Positions 61,931 to 64,000 of a stretch of 64,000 bases of DNA are shown piece by piece. Location of the stretch: contig DLST01000007.1 of NCBI GenBank assembly GCA_002500745.1, forward strand, positions 63,754 to 127,753, written 5' to 3'. The stretch's first letter is position 1; each line of letters opens with the position of its first letter. A model generated the notes under the pieces. It did not search any database, had not been told where the DNA came from, and saw only the letters and a list, made by a program, of their open reading frames with translations. The translations under genes were made by a program, and so were the position numbers. The DNA is from Sphingobacterium sp. UBA7855 (GTDB lineage Bacteria > Bacteroidota > Bacteroidia > Sphingobacteriales > Sphingobacteriaceae).

Positions 61931-64000
61931 GCTGTTGTAAATATCGTTAAATCAAAGAATGAAAGCAATTCACAACTTAAGGTCATTTGAAACAGACTTA
62001 ACTTCGGCTGTTGTAAATATCGTTAAATCAAAGAATGAAAGCAATTCACAACACACTAACAACAACACTGCCAGTATCTAAGGCTGTTGTAAATATCGTT
62101 AAATCAAAGAATGAAAGCAATTCACAACTTAGTTCTATACAGTGACATTATATCCATGGCTGTTGTAAATATCGTTAAATCAAAGAATGAAAGCAATTCA
62201 CAACATGTCTAAGTCCTCATAACCTGTCCATTGAGCTGTTGTAAATATCGTTAAATCAAAGAATGAAAGCAATTCACAACTTCTATAGGTCTACCAAGTA
62301 GTTCATCTAAGCTGTTGTAAATATCGTTAAATCAAAGAATGAAAGCAATTCACAACCTTAATGCTATATTGGCTTGTATCTGCGCCGCTGTTGTAAATAT
62401 CGTTAAATCAAAGAATGAAAGCAATTCACAACGGGGCGCTCAACTTTCAGCAGCTCGTGTAGGCTGTTGTAAATATCGTTAAATCAAAGAATGAAAGCAA
62501 TTCACAACTCACAAAGGGAATCATCTTCACAATAGTAAGCTGTTGTAAATATCGTTAAATCAAAGAATGAAAGCAATTCACAACTAGTTTCCGTAAAAAC
62601 TTGCGGCACCGAAAGCTGTTGTAAATATCGTTAAATCAAAGAATGAAAGCAATTCACAACATCCCGTAAATCTTCCCTCCGTATTCATCTGCTGTTGTAA
62701 ATATCGTTAAATCAAAGAATGAAAGCAATTCACAACATCCTTAATGCGGTTTTCTTCCCGGACAGTGCTGTTGTAAATATCGTTAAATCAAAGAATGAAA
62801 GCAATTCACAACTTACAGACACCACGACCAAAAGGTATTTTTGCTGTTGTAAATATCGTTAAATCAAAGAATGAAAGCAATTCACAACTCAATCTTCCGA
62901 TTCGTTTCGGTAGCCTGCGCTGTTGTAAATATCGTTAAATCAAAGAATGAAAGCAATTCACAACACTCCCTGAAGTTCTGGAAATTTTGGTTAAGCTGTT
63001 GTAAATATCGTTAAATCAAAGAATGAAAGCAATTCACAACACACCCGTATTATCGATAAGAATCGACTTGGCTGTTGTAAATATCGTTAAATCAAAGAAT
63101 GAAAGCAATTCACAACTGTTGATGATGTATTTAAAGATAATGATGGGCTGTTGTAAATATCGTTAAATCAAAGAATGAAAGCAATTCACAACCAATGCTG
63201 TATGATTCGTTGTATATCTCTGGCTGTTGTAAATATCGTTAAATCAAAGAATGAAAGCAATTCACAACTAAATTTGAAGTGATCCAAAAGATTACGAAGC
63301 TGTTGTAAATATCGTTAAATCAAAGAATGAAAGCAATTCACAACACGCAAACGTGGTGTAAAAAAATACAACAGGCTGTTGTAAATATCGTTAAATCAAA
63401 GAATGAAAGCAATTCACAACAGTGTAATAACGGTATATAACCGCATCAAAGCTGTTGTAAATATCGTTAAATCAAAGAATGAAAGCAATTCACAACTTCA
63501 TGCAATTTAACCTACTTCAATCAATGGCTGTTGTAAATATCGTTAAATCAAAGAATGAAAGCAATTCACAACGCTCGGTATCAACTTCAGCTGTCACCTC
63601 ATGCTGTTGTAAATATCGTTAAATCAAAGAATGAAAGCAATTCACAACCTAATGCTGAAAGTATTAAATTTGTATCTAGCTGTTGTAAATATCGTTAAAT
63701 CAAAGAATGAAAGCAATTCACAACTGTAATCCCATAACATAGTTAGCTGACTTTGCTGTTGTAAATATCGTTAAATCAAAGAATGAAAGCAATTCACAAC
63801 GCATCTTTACGCGCCTTCTCAGCATCTCGAGCTGTTGTAAATATCGTTAAATCAAAGAATGAAAGCAATTCACAACTGGTGATATCGTTGATGGTACATC
63901 AATGGGCTGTTGTAAATATCGTTAAATCAAAGAATGAAAGCAATTCACAACTAAATTGCTCCAATAGCACGAGGAGTATCTGCTGTTGTAAATATCGTTA
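61931..64000 (-). CRISPR. type II-C CRISPR array, 28 repeats, right edge open
   Basis: The 46-bp repeat (plus strand GCTGTTGTAAATATCGTTAA, ATCAAAGAATGAAAGCAATT and CACAAC) starts at 61931 and recurs every 76 bases, with 30-bp spacers; one spacer, near 63877, is 29 bp. The last repeat starts at 63982 and is cut by the window edge. I count 28 repeats and 27 complete spacers. All complete repeats I read are identical, including the one nearest cas2. The anti-repeat in the tracrRNA shows that the crRNA strand is the minus strand, with repeats reading GTTGTGAATTGCTTTC. The leader should lie beyond the right edge. Confidence 0.97.

Noticed and set aside
61921..61933. AGCAT-GGT-ATGCT palindrome before the first repeat
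   Set aside because: Only five pairs and partly inside the repeat; no sign that it is a functional site.
1..64000. tRNA, rRNA, riboswitch or origin of replication
   Set aside because: No cloverleaf, rRNA block, known riboswitch core or DnaA-box cluster was recognised by reading; a covariance scan was not possible.

Overview
The window comes from a Bacteroidota chromosome, most likely a Sphingobacterium or close Sphingobacteriaceae relative. The evidence is a SusC/SusD outer-membrane uptake pair with its own FecR/ECF-sigma switch, low GC, Bacteroidota lipoproteins, TAnnTTTG-type promoter candidates, and a type II-C CRISPR-Cas9 locus with a 46-bp repeat of the GTTGTGnnTTGCTTTC kind typical of this phylum. 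No rRNA or tRNA gene was recognised.

Layout. (1) 0-1.2 kb: the end of a C39-like cysteine peptidase gene and two decayed remnants of genes found intact near 34-37 kb. (2) 1.4-11.5 kb: mostly ordinary chromosome, with an SDR dehydrogenase, a YetF-like DUF421 membrane protein, a GT4 glycosyltransferase fused to an alpha-helical domain, a YciF-like ferritin-fold protein, a single-domain response regulator, a serine hydrolase, and an aldo/keto reductase with an AraC regulator. (3) 12.1-19 kb: sigma factor, FecR, SusC and SusD on the minus strand. (4) 19-55 kb: a long accessory region full of small orphan genes (many immunity-like or DUF families), duplicated blocks, chimeric gene fragments, IS remnants (IS21, IS66, IS3), toxin remnants (zeta-like kinase, RES domain) and several dispersed repeat families. 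(5) 54.1-55.4 kb: an apparently complete IS3 element upstream of a truncated gene. (6) 56.2-64 kb: tracrRNA gene (minus strand), cas9, cas1, cas2, a bidirectional terminator, and a CRISPR array of 28 repeats running off the right edge.

How the parts work together. The Cas9 locus is complete for a II-C system: a tracrRNA whose anti-repeat matches the array repeat, a Cas9 of about 1400 residues with all RuvC and HNH catalytic residues, Cas1 and Cas2, and no cas4 or csn2. Anti-repeat polarity shows that crRNAs are read leftwards, towards cas2. The SusCD locus is a typical regulated glycan or nutrient uptake system. The accessory region looks like a recombination zone in which toxin, immunity and mobile genes were duplicated, spliced and eroded. 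A four-gene minus-strand cluster at 34.0-36.1 kb plus a phosphoesterase at 37.0-37.8 kb has a second, partly decayed copy at 20.6-22.9 kb. The two phosphoesterase copies have each lost a different metal ligand.

The most interesting items are the tracrRNA and its promoter, the reciprocal ligand losses, a helicase-nuclease gene with both a premature stop and an altered Walker A motif, the dispersed element carrying a 155-residue protein behind a perfect hairpin, the family of promoter-like intergenic repeats, and the double-glycine leader peptide at 49.7 kb.
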